Source: Chryseobacterium geocarposphaerae
GTDB lineage: Bacteria; Bacteroidota; Bacteroidia; Flavobacteriales; Weeksellaceae
Assembly (NCBI RefSeq): GCF_002797535.1
Contig: NZ_PGFD01000002.1
Span: 248,001 to 312,000, forward strand
Direction of reading: 5' to 3'
Length of the DNA: 64,000 bases
Shown: positions 52,631 through 62,219 of the stretch, piece by piece
How the letters are laid out: each line of letters starts with the position of its first letter
Numbering within the stretch: position 1 is the stretch's first letter
Translations under genes and position numbers: made by a program
Notes under the pieces: generated by a model
The model's input: only the letters and a program-made list of their open reading frames with translations
The model's database searches: none
What the model was told of the DNA's origin: nothing

Positions 52631-54715
52631 ATGAAAAAACTACTACTCTTTTCCATTTTATTCCTTTATCAAATATATTATTCGCAATCAGATTGTGTTT
52701 CATCTATACCTGTCTGCGGAAATTCAGATCTTTCTTATACACCTACTGGTTCAGGAAACACGCAAGAACTTCCGATCCCTGCCGGAGAAAACTTATGCCT
52801 TAAAGGCGGCGAACACTTTTCTGTTTGGTACGCCTTTACCATTGCAACTTCGGGAACTTTAACTTTCACAATCAACCCCAACGTATTTACGGATGATTAT
52901 GACTTTGCAGTATACGGTCCTAATTTACCGTGTAGTTCAATAAGTGGAGCCAGCCCTATACGATGTAATTACTCAGGAGCTGATGGACCTACAGGCTTGA
53001 CTACAACACTAACAGGCACTGCTACAGATGCAGCTTGGAGTGCTTACATGGATGTTGTAGCAGGGCAAACTTATTATTTACTTGTTGACAACTTTTTAAG
53101 TTCTGCTAATGGATTCTCTTTAACATGGGGAGGAACCGCAACATTAACTTCAGCATTCAACAATCCTGCAATAACTCCAAACCCTTTTATAACTCCGGGT
53201 GTACCTAATGCAATCGATCCAACAGCACCTAACGAAATTCTGAAGTGCGTTCTACCAACCATGTTCGATTTCAGCACATTAACAACCGGAATCTTAAACG
53301 GAAATACTAATTTCACTATTACCTATCACAATAATCCAAATGATGCGATTACCGGACAAAATCCAATAACAACTCCTATTATGGTAGATGCGGTAACTGT
53401 TTATTATTACCGATTAAAATATACTGATCCTACTAACCCTACAAATCCTATCAACGGATGTTTCCAAACAGGGAAATTCAAATTTAAACAAGGGAATATT
53501 ACGGCAAGTAATGTTACTATTTATGCATGTAATAACAATAATGTAGGCACAGGATCGTTTAATTTAACTACAGCACCCGTTTATTCAGGTACCGCTACAA
53601 AAAAATACTATCCAACCCTGAATGATCTCAATGCAGGAACTAATGAAATTACAACACCTGCCAATTATATTTCTACACAGAAAAAAGTATATGTAAAAAT
53701 AACTACTAATGACGGATGTAGTACTACTGCAGAAATCACATTGACCTTCTATCCTCTTGTTGTGGTAAATGATGCTACTATTGAATCTTGTTTTATTGAA
53801 GAAAACATAACAACTGCTTCATTCGATCTTACATCAGCAAATGTATCAACACTTACGAATCCTCAGAAAAAGTTCTATGCAACCTTAGCAAATGCTATCA
53901 GCGGAACTAATGAAATCTTCACTCCGACCAACTACATTTCTACGAATGGAGTTGCTTATGTAAGAGTGTACAGTCCAGATCAATGTTATTCAATTGCTAA
54001 ACTTACACTTGTGGTTTTGCCTCCTGTAAAATCCGCAGTTTTAAAAGATAAAACAATCTGTATGGAAGACAGAACCACTTTGGATGCTGGTCCTGGATTT
54101 GTAAGCTATGAATGGAGCACAGGTGCTACGACTCAGACTATACAAGGTGTTCCTGTGGGAGCTTATTGGGTAAAATTACAAACCGGAAAATGTTTTACTC
54201 TTCAAAAAGTAAACGTATATCCTTCTGATCAGCCTGTAATTACTAACATTGACATTACAAACAATACAATTACGGTAACAGCCAATGGTGGAACCGCTCC
54301 TTACAAATACTCATTAGATGGTATTAAATGGCAGGATTCTAATGTATTCACAGGGCTTCCAAGAGGGGAAAATAAAATATATGTAAAAGATGCTTTTGAC
54401 TGTAATCCTGTTGAAGTTCAGGTAACTGTTCCGAATCTTCTGAATGCCATTACACCAAACGGAGATAACGTAAATGATTATATCGACTACAGCGCATTGG
54501 CATATAAGAAAAACTTAGTATTCATTGTTTATGACAGATATGGAAACAAGCTGTACGAAGCAGGCAAAATCAGAGATTACAAATGGGACGGAACAGCATC
54601 AGGAAAGAAAATCCTTACAGGAACTTACTGGTATTCTATCTCTTGGAATGAAAATGACAAAAACAATACACAGACCAAATACAGCGGATGGGTATTGGTA
54701 AAAAACAGAGAATAA
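52631..54715 (+). CDS. Secreted modular protein with gliding-motility-associated C-terminal domain
   Basis: This 694-residue protein has a signal peptide (LLLFSILFLYQIYYSQ). An N-terminal beta-sandwich domain with several cysteines (about 20-175) resembles pre-peptidase/PPC-like modules. Then come repeated segments of about 85 residues with the pattern KKYYPTLNDLNAGTNEI and TPANYIST. A PKD-like part follows (TTLDAGPGFVSYEWSTG), then a SprB-like repeat (GGTAPYKYSLDGIKW). The end is a type IX secretion type B domain: AITPNGDNVNDYIDYSA, YDRYGNKLYE and GTYWYSISWNENDKN. It is probably secreted and anchored on the cell surface as an adhesin or matrix protein. A terminator follows. Confidence 0.85.
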   Translation: MKKLLLFSILFLYQIYYSQSDCVSSIPVCGNSDLSYTPTGSGNTQELPIPAGENLCLKGGEHFSVWYAFTIATSGTLTFTINPNVFTDDYDFAVYGPNLPCSSISGASPIRCNYSGADGPTGLTTTLTGTATDAAWSAYMDVVAGQTYYLLVDNFLSSANGFSLTWGGTATLTSAFNNPAITPNPFITPGVPNAIDPTAPNEILKCVLPTMFDFSTLTTGILNGNTNFTITYHNNPNDAITGQNPITTPIMVDAVTVYYYRLKYTDPTNPTNPINGCFQTGKFKFKQGNITASNVTIYACNNNNVGTGSFNLTTAPVYSGTATKKYYPTLNDLNAGTNEITTPANYISTQKKVYVKITTNDGCSTTAEITLTFYPLVVVNDATIESCFIEENITTASFDLTSANVSTLTNPQKKFYATLANAISGTNEIFTPTNYISTNGVAYVRVYSPDQCYSIAKLTLVVLPPVKSAVLKDKTICMEDRTTLDAGPGFVSYEWSTGATTQTIQGVPVGAYWVKLQTGKCFTLQKVNVYPSDQPVITNIDITNNTITVTANGGTAPYKYSLDGIKWQDSNVFTGLPRGENKIYVKDAFDCNPVEVQVTVPNLLNAITPNGDNVNDYIDYSALAYKKNLVFIVYDRYGNKLYEAGKIRDYKWDGTASGKKILTGTYWYSISWNENDKNNTQTKYSGWVLVKNRE

Positions 54716-54732
54716 ATAATTAAATTTTTAAT

Positions 54733-54766
54733 AAAAAAATCACTTCTTCCGGGAGTGATTTTTTTT
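54733..54766 (+). terminator. Terminator before dnaB
   Basis: AAAAATCACT pairs with AGTGATTTTT across a 9-base loop, followed by T residues; it ends the 52631 transcript. Confidence 0.82.
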
Positions 54767-54858
54767 ATGCACCAAAAAAAAGCCTTTCAGTACTAATAAT
54801 TTAAACTTATTAACATTAAAATCTTAATTACTATTTTTTTATTACTTTTCAAAAAAAC

Positions 54859-54866
54859 TATCTTTG
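54859..54866 (+). promoter_or_regulatory. -7 box (TATCTTTG) close to the dnaB start
   Basis: This fits TAnnTTTG, and the ATG at 54873 is only 6 bases downstream, implying a very short or absent leader. The upstream -33 box is not convincing. Confidence 0.45.
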
Positions 54867-54872
54867 CATATT

Positions 54873-56462
54873 ATGGCGCAGAAAGAAACATTATCATCTC
54901 TTACCCACGGAAACTTTGCGAAAGAGCTGTCAATTGCAGATGGAAAAATGCCTCCTAATGCAGTAGATTTTGAAAGATTGGTTATAGGTACTTTTTTGAT
55001 TGATAAAAAAGGACTTGACCACTCAATTGATCTACTTACACCAGAAGTATTTTATGATCCGAGACATCAGGTAATTTTTTCTACCATTTTAAAACTTTAT
55101 GAAGGTAACCAGCCTGTTGACTTGATGACCATTATTCAGGATCTCAAAAAAGAGGAAAAACTGAATCAGGCAGGAGGAGATCATTATATTATTGATCTTA
55201 CGATGGGAGTAAGTTCTTCCGCCCATATCGAATATCATGTCCGAGTTATTCTCGAAAAATATATTTTAAGAAGTTTAATTAACGTTTCAGCGAACGTTAT
55301 TGAATCTTCATACAGAGAGTCAACAGACGTTTTTGAACTTCTGGATAAAGCAGAACAATCTTTTTTTGAAATTACAAACGGAACCATCAAAAAAGGATTC
55401 GATACAGCCAACTCATTGGTAAAACAGGCTATCGACACCATTAAGTCATTAAAAGACAAACAGGGTCTTTCAGGTGTTCCTTCAGGATTTCGTGATGTAG
55501 ATAAGGAAACCGGAGGATGGCAAAATTCCGACCTCATTATTATTGCAGCACGTCCCGCAATGGGGAAAACCGCATTCCTTCTTTCAATGGCAAGAAATAT
55601 TGCAGTAGGACATAAAATTCCTATGGCACTGTTCTCTCTGGAGATGGCTTCAGTACAGCTTATCACCAGAATGATCGCCTCTGAAACGAGAATTTCTTCA
55701 GAAAAACTAAGAAAGGGGACCTTAGATGATGAAGAATGGCAAAGACTGTTCTCCAATGTATCTGAGCTCGAAAACGCCCCTCTGTATATTGATGAAACAC
55801 CTTCCCTTTCCATCTTTGACTTCCGTGCAAAATGCCGAAGACTGGTAATGCAGCACGGGGTAAGATTGATCATGGTCGACTACCTTCAGCTGATGACAGC
55901 AGGAGGCGGCGGAAAAGGAACAGGAAACCGTGAACAGGAAATTTCCATGATTTCTCGTTCATTAAAAGCTATTGCTAAAGAATTAAATGTTCCGGTAATT
56001 GCACTTTCACAGCTATCGCGAAGTGTGGAAACCCGTCCCGGCAAAAGACCTCAGCTTTCAGATTTGAGGGAATCTGGAGCGATTGAACAGGATGCGGATA
56101 TTGTATCTTTCATCTTCAGACCGGAATATTATAAAATTACGGTTTGGGATAACGATGAAGAAGGGCAGGAAACCTCAACAGAAAACCAGGCAGAGCTTAT
56201 CATTGCAAAGCACAGAAACGGGGCAACTGCAGATGTGAGGCTATCTTTCCTGAAGCACTTTGCTAAATTCGGGGACATCGAAGCTGCTTTTGATGGCGGA
56301 AGCGGAGGGTATCCTTCCGGTTTTGGACAAAATGAACCAAGCGGTTTTGATAAAATTAAGACAACAATTCAGCCAGGTGCAGCGTTTGATCTGCCGAATA
56401 ATTCTCAGGTTTCAGGATCTTCTATGAATGATTTTGATGACGATGATGATTTTCCTTTTTAA
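54873..56462 (+). CDS. dnaB: Replicative DNA helicase
   Basis: This protein of about 529 residues unwinds DNA at the replication fork. The N-terminal domain (MPPNAVDFERLVIGTFLID, VFYDPRHQVIFSTIL, GGDHYIIDLTMGVS) is joined to the RecA-like ATPase with IIAARPAMGKTAFLLSMA (about 227), FSLEMASVQLITRM, LIMVDYLQLMTAGG and IALSQLSRSVETRPGKRPQLSDLRESGAIEQDAD. The tail is acidic (NDFDDDDDFPF). I chose the ATG at 54873, since MAQKETLSSL is a typical start and a slightly longer frame (MHI) would begin inside the promoter box. It separates two of the three paralogous secreted proteins. Confidence 0.97.
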   Translation: MAQKETLSSLTHGNFAKELSIADGKMPPNAVDFERLVIGTFLIDKKGLDHSIDLLTPEVFYDPRHQVIFSTILKLYEGNQPVDLMTIIQDLKKEEKLNQAGGDHYIIDLTMGVSSSAHIEYHVRVILEKYILRSLINVSANVIESSYRESTDVFELLDKAEQSFFEITNGTIKKGFDTANSLVKQAIDTIKSLKDKQGLSGVPSGFRDVDKETGGWQNSDLIIIAARPAMGKTAFLLSMARNIAVGHKIPMALFSLEMASVQLITRMIASETRISSEKLRKGTLDDEEWQRLFSNVSELENAPLYIDETPSLSIFDFRAKCRRLVMQHGVRLIMVDYLQLMTAGGGGKGTGNREQEISMISRSLKAIAKELNVPVIALSQLSRSVETRPGKRPQLSDLRESGAIEQDADIVSFIFRPEYYKITVWDNDEEGQETSTENQAELIIAKHRNGATADVRLSFLKHFAKFGDIEAAFDGGSGGYPSGFGQNEPSGFDKIKTTIQPGAAFDLPNNSQVSGSSMNDFDDDDDFPF

Positions 56463-56479
56463 GATTTAGATTATAAGAT

Positions 56480-56956
56480 TTGAGAATCGAAATATATACC
56501 GACGGAGCTTGTAGCGGAAATCCCGGAAAAGGAGGATATGGAATTCTTATGCGTGTCCCGGAAAAAAAGTATCAGAAAACATTCTCTAAAGGCTTTAGAA
56601 AAACAACCAATAACAGAATGGAACTTTTGGCTGTCATTACCGCTCTCGAAAAATTAAAATCTCCGGAAAACGATATCCATATATATACAGACAGCAAATA
56701 TGTAGCCGATGCAGTGAATCAAAACTGGATATCGGGATGGATAAAAAGAGGATGGAAAAACGTAAAAAATCCGGATCTTTGGAAGAAATTTGTTGAATTA
56801 TACAACCTTCACCAGCCCAAAATGCATTGGATAAAAGGTCATGCAGGCCATTTTGAAAATGAACTATGTGACAAACTCGCTGTGGCCGCTGCCAACTCAA
56901 GCTCCCTGGAAATTGACACTTACTTTGAAAATCTCGATAATAACAGTCTTTTTTAG
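56480..56956 (+). CDS. rnhA: Ribonuclease HI
   Basis: This 158-residue enzyme cuts RNA in RNA-DNA hybrids. The catalytic acids are visible: IYTDGACSGNPGKGGYG (Asp8), NNRMELLAV (Glu), YTDSKYVADAV (Asp) and the C-terminal KGHAGHFENELCDKLA (His/Asp). The start is TTG at 56480, because the fold begins there (RIEIYTDG) and no ATG precedes it. It lies 17 bp after dnaB and may be co-transcribed with it. Confidence 0.95.
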   Translation: MRIEIYTDGACSGNPGKGGYGILMRVPEKKYQKTFSKGFRKTTNNRMELLAVITALEKLKSPENDIHIYTDSKYVADAVNQNWISGWIKRGWKNVKNPDLWKKFVELYNLHQPKMHWIKGHAGHFENELCDKLAVAAANSSSLEIDTYFENLDNNSLF

Positions 56957-57117
56957 TTTTTAATTAAAATAATTACAAATAAAAACGAGTTCATTTTTCC
57001 TTCCCATTTTTATGATTTATTGATAAATAAATAGCATTTAGGAGAAGATTAACAGAAAATATACATTATATCAGCAAGATTTAATATATTTACACGTTTA
57101 ACTAAATCTCCTCTTAC

Positions 57118-59370
57118 ATGAATAAAATTTTATTATCTTATTTAACGATAATCTTATTTTGTATTTCCGGAAACCTCCTCTCCCAGACCTATCAGCTAGC
57201 AGGAAATCCGGTAAATACTACTGGTTGGACACTCGTCTCTCCCGCTGTTGTAAATACTGATTTTGTACAACTGACTCCTGACACTAATAACCAATCTGGT
57301 TCTATCCGACTAAATGACCCCATCAACTTAAAATATTGTGACAAATGGAGGGTAGAATTTGACTTCAGAATGGATTCTAATCAAACCTATAATGGGGATG
57401 GTATTGCATTTTGGTATCTGGCAAATCCACCTATAGCAAGTGTATTAGGTTCCGGAATCGGAGTTTCTCAAAATGCGGTTGGTTTCATTGTTGGTTTTGA
57501 TACGTTTAACAACTCTACAGGAAGTTCGGGTATGAGCAAAGTCCATGTCGCCTATGGATTGGTGCAAAATACTACCGATACCAATAACGTAGAGTTTTTT
57601 AACACCCCGGGAAGTTCTTTTCATTCGGCAGACCTTAATGCAACTCAGCCGTTTCAAGGAACAACATATAAGCATGTGGAAGTTAGCAGCCAGGTAGACC
57701 CCGCAAATCCCGCAAACTGGATTGTAAAGATAATGCTTGACGGAACAGTAATCTGTAATCAATCTTTTGCTCCTTCTGGTGCAGCAGCAGCGATGACTGT
57801 AGGGTATTTTGGATTTTCAGCTTCTACAGGAGGCGCTAGATCCCGACATTCCATTAAAAACGTAAAAGTTTATATGGATAAAGTTGCCCTAAACAAAACA
57901 ACAGTTACAGATACATTCTGTCCCAATCCAAGTACTGGTTTCGCAACGGTAAATCTTACCTCTTACAATAGCCAGTTTGTAACAACACCTAGCAATTATA
58001 CATTTACTTATATTGCAAACGGAACCACTGTTACCAACCCTACTAACTTTCAGTTCAATACCAATACAACTGTAAATGTAATCGTAAGAGATAATTCTGC
58101 AATTCTTTGTGATAATCCTGATGGAAAAATACAGCTTACTCTATCTCCATTTACGGCCAATAATGTTACCATAAGCGAATGTAACAACAACAATGCAACG
58201 ACGGCCACATTCAACCTAAATAACGCACCTGTAACAGGTGTACCCGGTGTTGTAAAAAAATATTACCGGACATTAGCAGACTTAACCGCCGGTATCAATG
58301 AAATCACCACTCCAAACGCTTATGTTTCTGCGCCTGGTAAAGTATATGTAAAAGTCACTACTCCGCAGGGTTGTACAGGAAATGCTGAAATCACGTTAAG
58401 TTTCCTTCCTTTACCTGTTTCTAATGACGCATCAATACAGTCTTGTTTCATTGAAGATAATCCTACTGCAGCTTTATTTAATTTAGATACCGCCAATGTA
58501 TCTACAGAAACAGGAATAACAAAAAAATATTATACAACTTCAGCTGATGCTTTAGCTGACACCAACCCAATTCCAAATCCAACAAACTATATCTCTTCAA
58601 ACGGAGAAGTGTACGTAAGGATAAAAGGTGCAAATTCTTGTTATATTATTAAAAAAATAAAATTAATTGTCTTAGCTCCTGTAACATCTTCCGTACTGAA
58701 AGACAAGACAATATGCATTGATGATAAAACAACATTAGATGCAGGTCCCGGGTTTGCGACTTACGAATGGAGCACAGGAGAAACAACCCAGTCTATTCAG
58801 AATGTACCTGTAGGAATCTACTGGGTAAAACTGAAAACAGGAAATTGTATTACAAAACAAGTAGTAAGAGTAATTGCTGCTGCGGATCCTGTAATTACAA
58901 GTTTAGATATTACCAATAATACAATCACTGTAAACGTATCCGGAGGGCGTGCTCCATATCAGTATTCTTTGGATGGTATCAAATGGCAGGATTCCAATGT
59001 ATTTACAGGACTTCCGAGAGGAGAAAATAAAGTCTTTGTAAAAGATTTTTACAATTGTGAGCCGACTCAGATACAGGTAACTGTTCCTAATCTAATCAAC
59101 GCCATTACTCCAAATGGAGATAATATCAATGATTTTATAGATTACAGCGCTTTAGCATACAAGAAAAATTTAAGTTTTGTAGTGTATGACAGATATGGCA
59201 ACAAAAAATTTGAAGCAGATAAAACAAGAAACTACAAATGGGACGGAACTTCAGGCGGTAAAAAAATAACCACAGGAACTTACTGGTACACCATATCTTG
59301 GAATGAAAATGACAAAAATAATACTCAAACAAAGTACAGCGGATGGGTATTGGTAAAAAACAGAGAATAA
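57118..59370 (+). CDS. Secreted lectin-like protein with gliding-motility-associated C-terminal domain
   Basis: This 750-residue protein has a signal peptide ending near LLSQ. An L-type (legume lectin-like) domain follows (about 24-255): WRVEFDFRMDSNQTYNGDGIAFWYL, VGFIVGFDTFNN and GYFGFSASTGGARSRHSIKNV. Then come repeated modules of about 85 residues (TKKYYTTSADALADTNPIPN type) and a PKD-like TTLDAGPGFATYEWSTGE. A SprB-like repeat and a T9SS type B domain (AITPNGDNINDFIDYSA, YDRYGNKKFE) end it. The last 90 or so residues are almost identical to those of the 52631 protein. It probably binds sugars at the surface. Confidence 0.88.
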   Translation: MNKILLSYLTIILFCISGNLLSQTYQLAGNPVNTTGWTLVSPAVVNTDFVQLTPDTNNQSGSIRLNDPINLKYCDKWRVEFDFRMDSNQTYNGDGIAFWYLANPPIASVLGSGIGVSQNAVGFIVGFDTFNNSTGSSGMSKVHVAYGLVQNTTDTNNVEFFNTPGSSFHSADLNATQPFQGTTYKHVEVSSQVDPANPANWIVKIMLDGTVICNQSFAPSGAAAAMTVGYFGFSASTGGARSRHSIKNVKVYMDKVALNKTTVTDTFCPNPSTGFATVNLTSYNSQFVTTPSNYTFTYIANGTTVTNPTNFQFNTNTTVNVIVRDNSAILCDNPDGKIQLTLSPFTANNVTISECNNNNATTATFNLNNAPVTGVPGVVKKYYRTLADLTAGINEITTPNAYVSAPGKVYVKVTTPQGCTGNAEITLSFLPLPVSNDASIQSCFIEDNPTAALFNLDTANVSTETGITKKYYTTSADALADTNPIPNPTNYISSNGEVYVRIKGANSCYIIKKIKLIVLAPVTSSVLKDKTICIDDKTTLDAGPGFATYEWSTGETTQSIQNVPVGIYWVKLKTGNCITKQVVRVIAAADPVITSLDITNNTITVNVSGGRAPYQYSLDGIKWQDSNVFTGLPRGENKVFVKDFYNCEPTQIQVTVPNLINAITPNGDNINDFIDYSALAYKKNLSFVVYDRYGNKKFEADKTRNYKWDGTSGGKKITTGTYWYTISWNENDKNNTQTKYSGWVLVKNRE

Positions 59371-59466
59371 AGAATTAGGATTTTTTGGGGGCGCTTATAT
59401 GCAGGCGCCTCCCTTTATTCTCAAAATAATTTAATTTCCCCCAACAATATATATAGTATTTACAAA

Positions 59467-61458
59467 ATGAAAAAAATTCTACTTTTAGGCCTTTTAGCCT
59501 TTCTTTTAATAATTCCGTTAAAAATATCTGCACAAACCTACCAGCTTTCAGGAAACCCTGTAAATACAACAGGCTGGACAATGGTAGGTCCTACTACGGT
59601 AAATACAGATTTTATCCAGCTCACTCCCGATCTTAATGATCAATCAGGATCTATAAGACTAAATGATCCCATCAATTTAAAATACTGTGACAAGTGGAGA
59701 GTGGAGTTTGATTTCAGAATGGATTCTCCTCAAAGTTACAACGGAGACGGTATTGCATTTTGGTATCTTGCGAATCCACCTGTTGCAAGTATACTAGGTT
59801 CAGGACTTGGAGTTTCACAAAATGCCGTTGGTTTTATCGTTGGTTTTGACACCTACAATAATACAACCACAGCTCAGATGAGTAAGGTACACGTAGCATA
59901 CGGACAGGTTGCCAATACAACAGACAGCAACAATGTTGAATACTTCAATACACCGGGAAGTTCATTTCACTCTCCGGATCTCAACCCTACCCAAAACTTT
60001 AGAGGGAGCACCTATAAACATGTTGAAGTAACCGGTCAGGTAGATCCTGCCGCTCCCGCCAACTGGATTGTAAAAGTAACGCTTGATGGAACAGTAATCT
60101 GTAATCAGTCTTTTGCTCCGGCAGGCACTGCCGCTGCAATGACAGTCGGGTATTTTGGGTTTTCAGCCTCTACAGGAGGTGCAAGAGAAAGACATTCTAT
60201 TAAAAATGTAAAAGTATATGTGGATAAAATCCCATTGTTGGCAACTACCATTACTAAAACTATTTGTCCAGACTCTACAGGAACTTCTACTATTGATTTA
60301 ACTACCCTGAATTCTCAGTTTACAGCAACTCCGGCCAACTATACTTTTGCATACTATGTTACAGGAAGCGGAACTCCTATTGCAAACCCTACGCATTTCC
60401 AGTATAGTGCAACAACAAGCATTTCTGTAGTTATAAAGGATCCTACCTCAGTATTATGTGACAATAATGATGCGAAAATCACCTTAAACGTTGCACCTAC
60501 AGTAAGTGTTACCAACGCTATTCTAAGATCTTGTTTCCGCCCGGAAAATACCGCCACAGGACTATTCAACCTAACAACAGCACCAATAACCACTACTTCG
60601 GGGGTCACTAAAAAATATTACCCTTCATTAACCGATGCACAAAACGGAACAAACGAAATTTTAAATCCTGATCAGTATATTGCTCCAAACGGCGTAGTAT
60701 ATGTAACAGTAACCAATATTTATGAATGTTCTGAAATCGCAAAAATTACGCTGGAAGTATTCCCTCCTACTCACTCAACTGTTTTGAAGGATAAAATTAT
60801 TTGCTTTGAAGATAAAACAACATTAGATGCAGGACCAAACTTTGACGGATACAAATGGAGCACCGGAGCAACAACACAATCGATATCTGATGTTACAGTA
60901 GGTACATATTGGGTACAATTAAAGACAGGAGAATGCTGGACTACGCAAACCGTAAAAGTTTATCCTTCCGAACAGCCCGTAGTTTCAAGCATTGATATCG
61001 CTACCAATACCGTTACGGTTTACGTAACCGGAGGAACTGCTCCGTATAAATATTCTATGGATAACATCAGCTGGCAGGATTCAAACGTTTTCACAAATAT
61101 TACAAGAGGTGATCATACAGTATATGTGAAGGATGCCTATGATTGTGAACCCGTAGTAATCAATATTGTTGTTCCTAACCTAATCAACGTTATTACACCA
61201 AATGGAGACGGGGTAAATGACATTATCGATTATTCCGCATTGGCAAACAAGCAAAACCTGGTGTTTAGTGTATTTGACAGATACGGAACAAAAATCCATC
61301 AAGGGGATAAATCCAATAACTACAAATGGAACGGAACTACTGCCGGAAGAAAAGTCCCTACAGGAAGCTACTGGTATTCTGTAACATGGAATGAAAATGA
61401 CAAAAAAAGCACTCCTATTAAATATTCCGGATGGATATTGGTGAAAAATAGAGAGTAA
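59467..61458 (+). CDS. Secreted lectin-like protein with gliding-motility-associated C-terminal domain (paralogue)
   Basis: This 663-residue protein has a signal peptide ending near KISAQ. Its L-type lectin-like domain aligns closely with that of the 57118 protein (WRVEFDFRMDSPQSYNGDGIAFWYL, VGFIVGFDTYNN, GGARERHSIKNV). It has one fewer repeat module. A PKD-like region (TTLDAGPNFDGYKWSTGA), a SprB-like repeat and the T9SS type B domain follow (VITPNGDGVNDIIDYSA, FDRYGTKIHQ). This C-terminal domain is the most diverged of the three paralogues. It is followed by a terminator. A carbohydrate-binding surface protein is the best guess. Confidence 0.88.
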   Translation: MKKILLLGLLAFLLIIPLKISAQTYQLSGNPVNTTGWTMVGPTTVNTDFIQLTPDLNDQSGSIRLNDPINLKYCDKWRVEFDFRMDSPQSYNGDGIAFWYLANPPVASILGSGLGVSQNAVGFIVGFDTYNNTTTAQMSKVHVAYGQVANTTDSNNVEYFNTPGSSFHSPDLNPTQNFRGSTYKHVEVTGQVDPAAPANWIVKVTLDGTVICNQSFAPAGTAAAMTVGYFGFSASTGGARERHSIKNVKVYVDKIPLLATTITKTICPDSTGTSTIDLTTLNSQFTATPANYTFAYYVTGSGTPIANPTHFQYSATTSISVVIKDPTSVLCDNNDAKITLNVAPTVSVTNAILRSCFRPENTATGLFNLTTAPITTTSGVTKKYYPSLTDAQNGTNEILNPDQYIAPNGVVYVTVTNIYECSEIAKITLEVFPPTHSTVLKDKIICFEDKTTLDAGPNFDGYKWSTGATTQSISDVTVGTYWVQLKTGECWTTQTVKVYPSEQPVVSSIDIATNTVTVYVTGGTAPYKYSMDNISWQDSNVFTNITRGDHTVYVKDAYDCEPVVINIVVPNLINVITPNGDGVNDIIDYSALANKQNLVFSVFDRYGTKIHQGDKSNNYKWNGTTAGRKVPTGSYWYSVTWNENDKKSTPIKYSGWILVKNRE

Positions 61459-61480
61459 CAAACATTACCATAAATTTTAA

Positions 61481-61518
61481 TAAGGATTATTTCAAATTGA
61501 AGTAATCCTTATTTTTTT
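61481..61518 (+). terminator. Terminator after the 59467 gene
   Basis: TAAGGATTA pairs with TAATCCTTA across a 13-base loop, followed by seven T residues. Confidence 0.8.
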
Positions 61519-61562
61519 GTATTAAAACCCTTTTTCTCACCTTCAATTATTAAATTTGTAAG

Positions 61563-62189
61563 ATGAATTATTTAGAGGCTTTAAGCAGAAGATATTCTGT
61601 GAAAAAATTTAATTCCGAAATTATCCCTCAGGAAACACTACATAATATTCTTGAGTCGGGAAAACTATCGGCAAGCTCTCTTGGTCTTCAGCCTTACGAA
61701 ATCCTTGTGGTGGAAAGTAACGAAATGAAGCAAAAATTAATTCCGGCATTTTATAATCCATCCCAGATTTCCACATGCTCTCATTTAATTGTTATTATTT
61801 CAAAAAAAATGGTGGATGACAATTATATCAACGGATATTTCCGACACATATCCAAAGTAAGAGAAACGCCACTGGAAAAACTGGACCTTTTTAAAAACAG
61901 CATTAACCAACATATTAATCAAAAAACACAAGATGAAATTTTCAATTGGGCAGAAAAACAGTCTTATATCGTACTGGCCAACTTAATGTATGCGGCAGCA
62001 ATCGAAAATATAGATACTTGTCCTATGGAAGGTTTTCGCCAGGAACTCATCGAAGAAATTTTAGAGATAAATCCTGAAACCGAAAAAGTAACCGTCACCC
62101 TCGCTTTAGGTTACCGTTCGGAAGAAGATCATTTCCAGCACATGAAAAAAGTAAGAAAACCAAACGAAAAATTGTTTAAATTTATTTAA
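61563..62189 (+). CDS. Nitroreductase-family FMN oxidoreductase
   Basis: This 208-residue flavoprotein has the FMN-binding opening YLEALSRRYSVKKFN, SASSLGLQPYEILVV and the C-terminal LANLMYAAAIENIDTCPMEGF. This is the nitroreductase/NfsB pattern, NAD(P)H-dependent, with length as expected. The natural substrate is not evident; quinones or nitro compounds are possible. It lies about 30 bp before nadB on the same strand, so it may be co-transcribed with the NAD genes. Confidence 0.9.
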   Translation: MNYLEALSRRYSVKKFNSEIIPQETLHNILESGKLSASSLGLQPYEILVVESNEMKQKLIPAFYNPSQISTCSHLIVIISKKMVDDNYINGYFRHISKVRETPLEKLDLFKNSINQHINQKTQDEIFNWAEKQSYIVLANLMYAAAIENIDTCPMEGFRQELIEEILEINPETEKVTVTLALGYRSEEDHFQHMKKVRKPNEKLFKFI

Positions 62190-62219
62190 TTATTTAGACA
62201 ATTGTCTTAAACTAAGGAT

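Noticed and set aside
59385..59413. GC-rich stem-loop (GGGGGCGC with GCGCCTCC) after the 57118 gene
   Set aside because: One G-U pair and no proper T run; it may be a weak terminator but was not strong enough to list.
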